From an uncultured Lachnospiraceae bacterium (GTDB lineage Bacteria > Bacillota > Clostridia > Lachnospirales > Lachnospiraceae): a stretch of DNA of 5,525 nt. Below are positions 4,987-5,525 of this stretch, in pieces; position 1 is the first letter of the stretch, and the number at the start of each line of letters is the position of its first letter. Where the stretch lies: positions 1 through 5,525 of the forward strand of contig CAKRJK010000123.1 of the NCBI GenBank assembly GCA_934351705.1, written 5' to 3'. Under the pieces are notes generated by a model. It did no database searches, was not told the DNA's origin, and saw only the letters and a list, made by a program, of their open reading frames with translations. Both the position numbers and the translations under genes were made by a program.

Positions 4987-5525
4987 TCACCTGTTGGCTA
5001 TGCCCTCGGTAAGATTTCGCATTCTCATTAACTTTTGCAAGCCCTCCGGTGTCTCTGCTATCTGTTTTACCGATTGACCTGCTAAGGTGTCTGCCTCCTC
5101 CTCTGTGACTGTCAAATGATACGTTTCTCCCGCCATGCGGTAGTCATAGGTTACATATCCCATATTATCGATTACCGCCAGCAATACACACGCATAATCG
5201 GTCATCTTCTGTTCCAATACTTCCCTGTCCGCCGGATCATATTCCTGTTCCAATTTCAAAATCCATCCGTACGGCTCTGTCTTTGTCTGCAACTTATTTG
5301 TAAAATTGCCAATATCTTCTGCCATACCAAGCGCGATCACCGTTTCTGCGTTTTGCGGCATATTTCCGATATACGGATGTTTTGTCGAAAAGACCTCCGA
5401 TACTTTTCTTGTAATATTTTCTCCCCGGCTCCATATGATCCTGTCTGCAATTTGAATTTGTGTTATCTCGTCTTTTGCATGATAAGAATCCGAAAAGGTA
5501 TTTTTGTGAAAAGAGGATACTGCTG
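4987..5525 (-). CDS. DUF4825-like C-terminal region, possibly of a BlaR1/MecR1-type M56 protein (5' partial)
   Basis: The frame is open to the window edge, giving 178 visible residues; the first in-frame ATG (5359-5361) is internal, because coherent sequence continues upstream of it. Visible: a variable stretch with RIIWSRGENITRKVSEVFS, then HPYIGN, then LQTKTEPYGWILKLEQEYD, and ACVLLAVIDNMGYVTYDY, ending in a polar helical tail. HPYIGN, LQTK-EPYGW and LLAVIDN match what I recall of DUF4825 domains, which in clostridia are often fused to the C-terminus of M56 peptidase/BlaR1-like membrane sensors for cell wall or antibiotic stress. No membrane segment or HExxH motif lies in the visible part, so the M56 assignment is inference. 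It could instead be a stand-alone secreted or lipid-anchored DUF4825 protein. It is convergent with the M23 peptidase gene, with a 63-bp gap and no visible terminator. Confidence 0.6.
   Translation of the reverse strand, partial: AVSSFHKNTFSDSYHAKDEITQIQIADRIIWSRGENITRKVSEVFSTKHPYIGNMPQNAETVIALGMAEDIGNFTNKLQTKTEPYGWILKLEQEYDPADREVLEQKMTDYACVLLAVIDNMGYVTYDYRMAGETYHLTVTEEEADTLAGQSVKQIAETPEGLQKLMRMRNLTEGIANR

Overview
The window looks like chromosomal DNA of a Gram-positive clostridium, most likely a Lachnospiraceae-type Firmicute. The signs are moderately low GC, strong AAAGGAGG ribosome binding sites, short operons closed by hairpin-plus-T terminators, and protein types common in gut clostridia: a KdpDE pair, an AzlCD pair, a long-form M23 peptidase and a DUF4825-like protein. 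I see no mobile element, tRNA, rRNA or CRISPR array. Species is not determinable from what I can see.

Left part (1-1411, + strand). The 3' end of a KdpD-type sensor kinase overlaps a complete KdpE-type response regulator. Immediately after kdpE is a compact regulatory region: five TTAAC-like hexamers spaced 10-11 bp apart, an extended -10 promoter, and an inverted repeat whose right arm is the Shine-Dalgarno sequence of an unannotated 45-residue membrane protein. That small gene ends at a strong bidirectional terminator. The layout suggests that the small gene is switched on by an OmpR/PhoB-family regulator, possibly KdpE itself, and that its translation is blocked on mRNA reading through from kdpDE. 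This is the most interesting part of the window.

Middle (1442-3816). A six-TM GGDEF protein (probable diguanylate cyclase, SGDEF variant without an RxxD inhibitory site) runs on the minus strand. It is divergent from azlC-azlD, a two-gene operon for a branched-chain amino acid (or related) exporter. The 219-bp divergent intergenic region carries a good promoter for each side, a 12-bp direct repeat with 20-bp period, and a Spo0A-box-like heptamer between the repeats. The azlCD terminator overlaps the end of azlD, with the stop codon in the hairpin loop.

Right part (3877-5525). A membrane-anchored M23 (LytM-type) peptidase with a complete zinc site is followed, in convergent orientation, by the C-terminal part of a DUF4825-like protein. 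That protein is plausibly the tail of a BlaR1/MecR1-type M56 sensor whose start lies beyond the window. The short gap between them shows no terminator, but holds an in-frame continuation of the minus-strand frame past its TGA stop.
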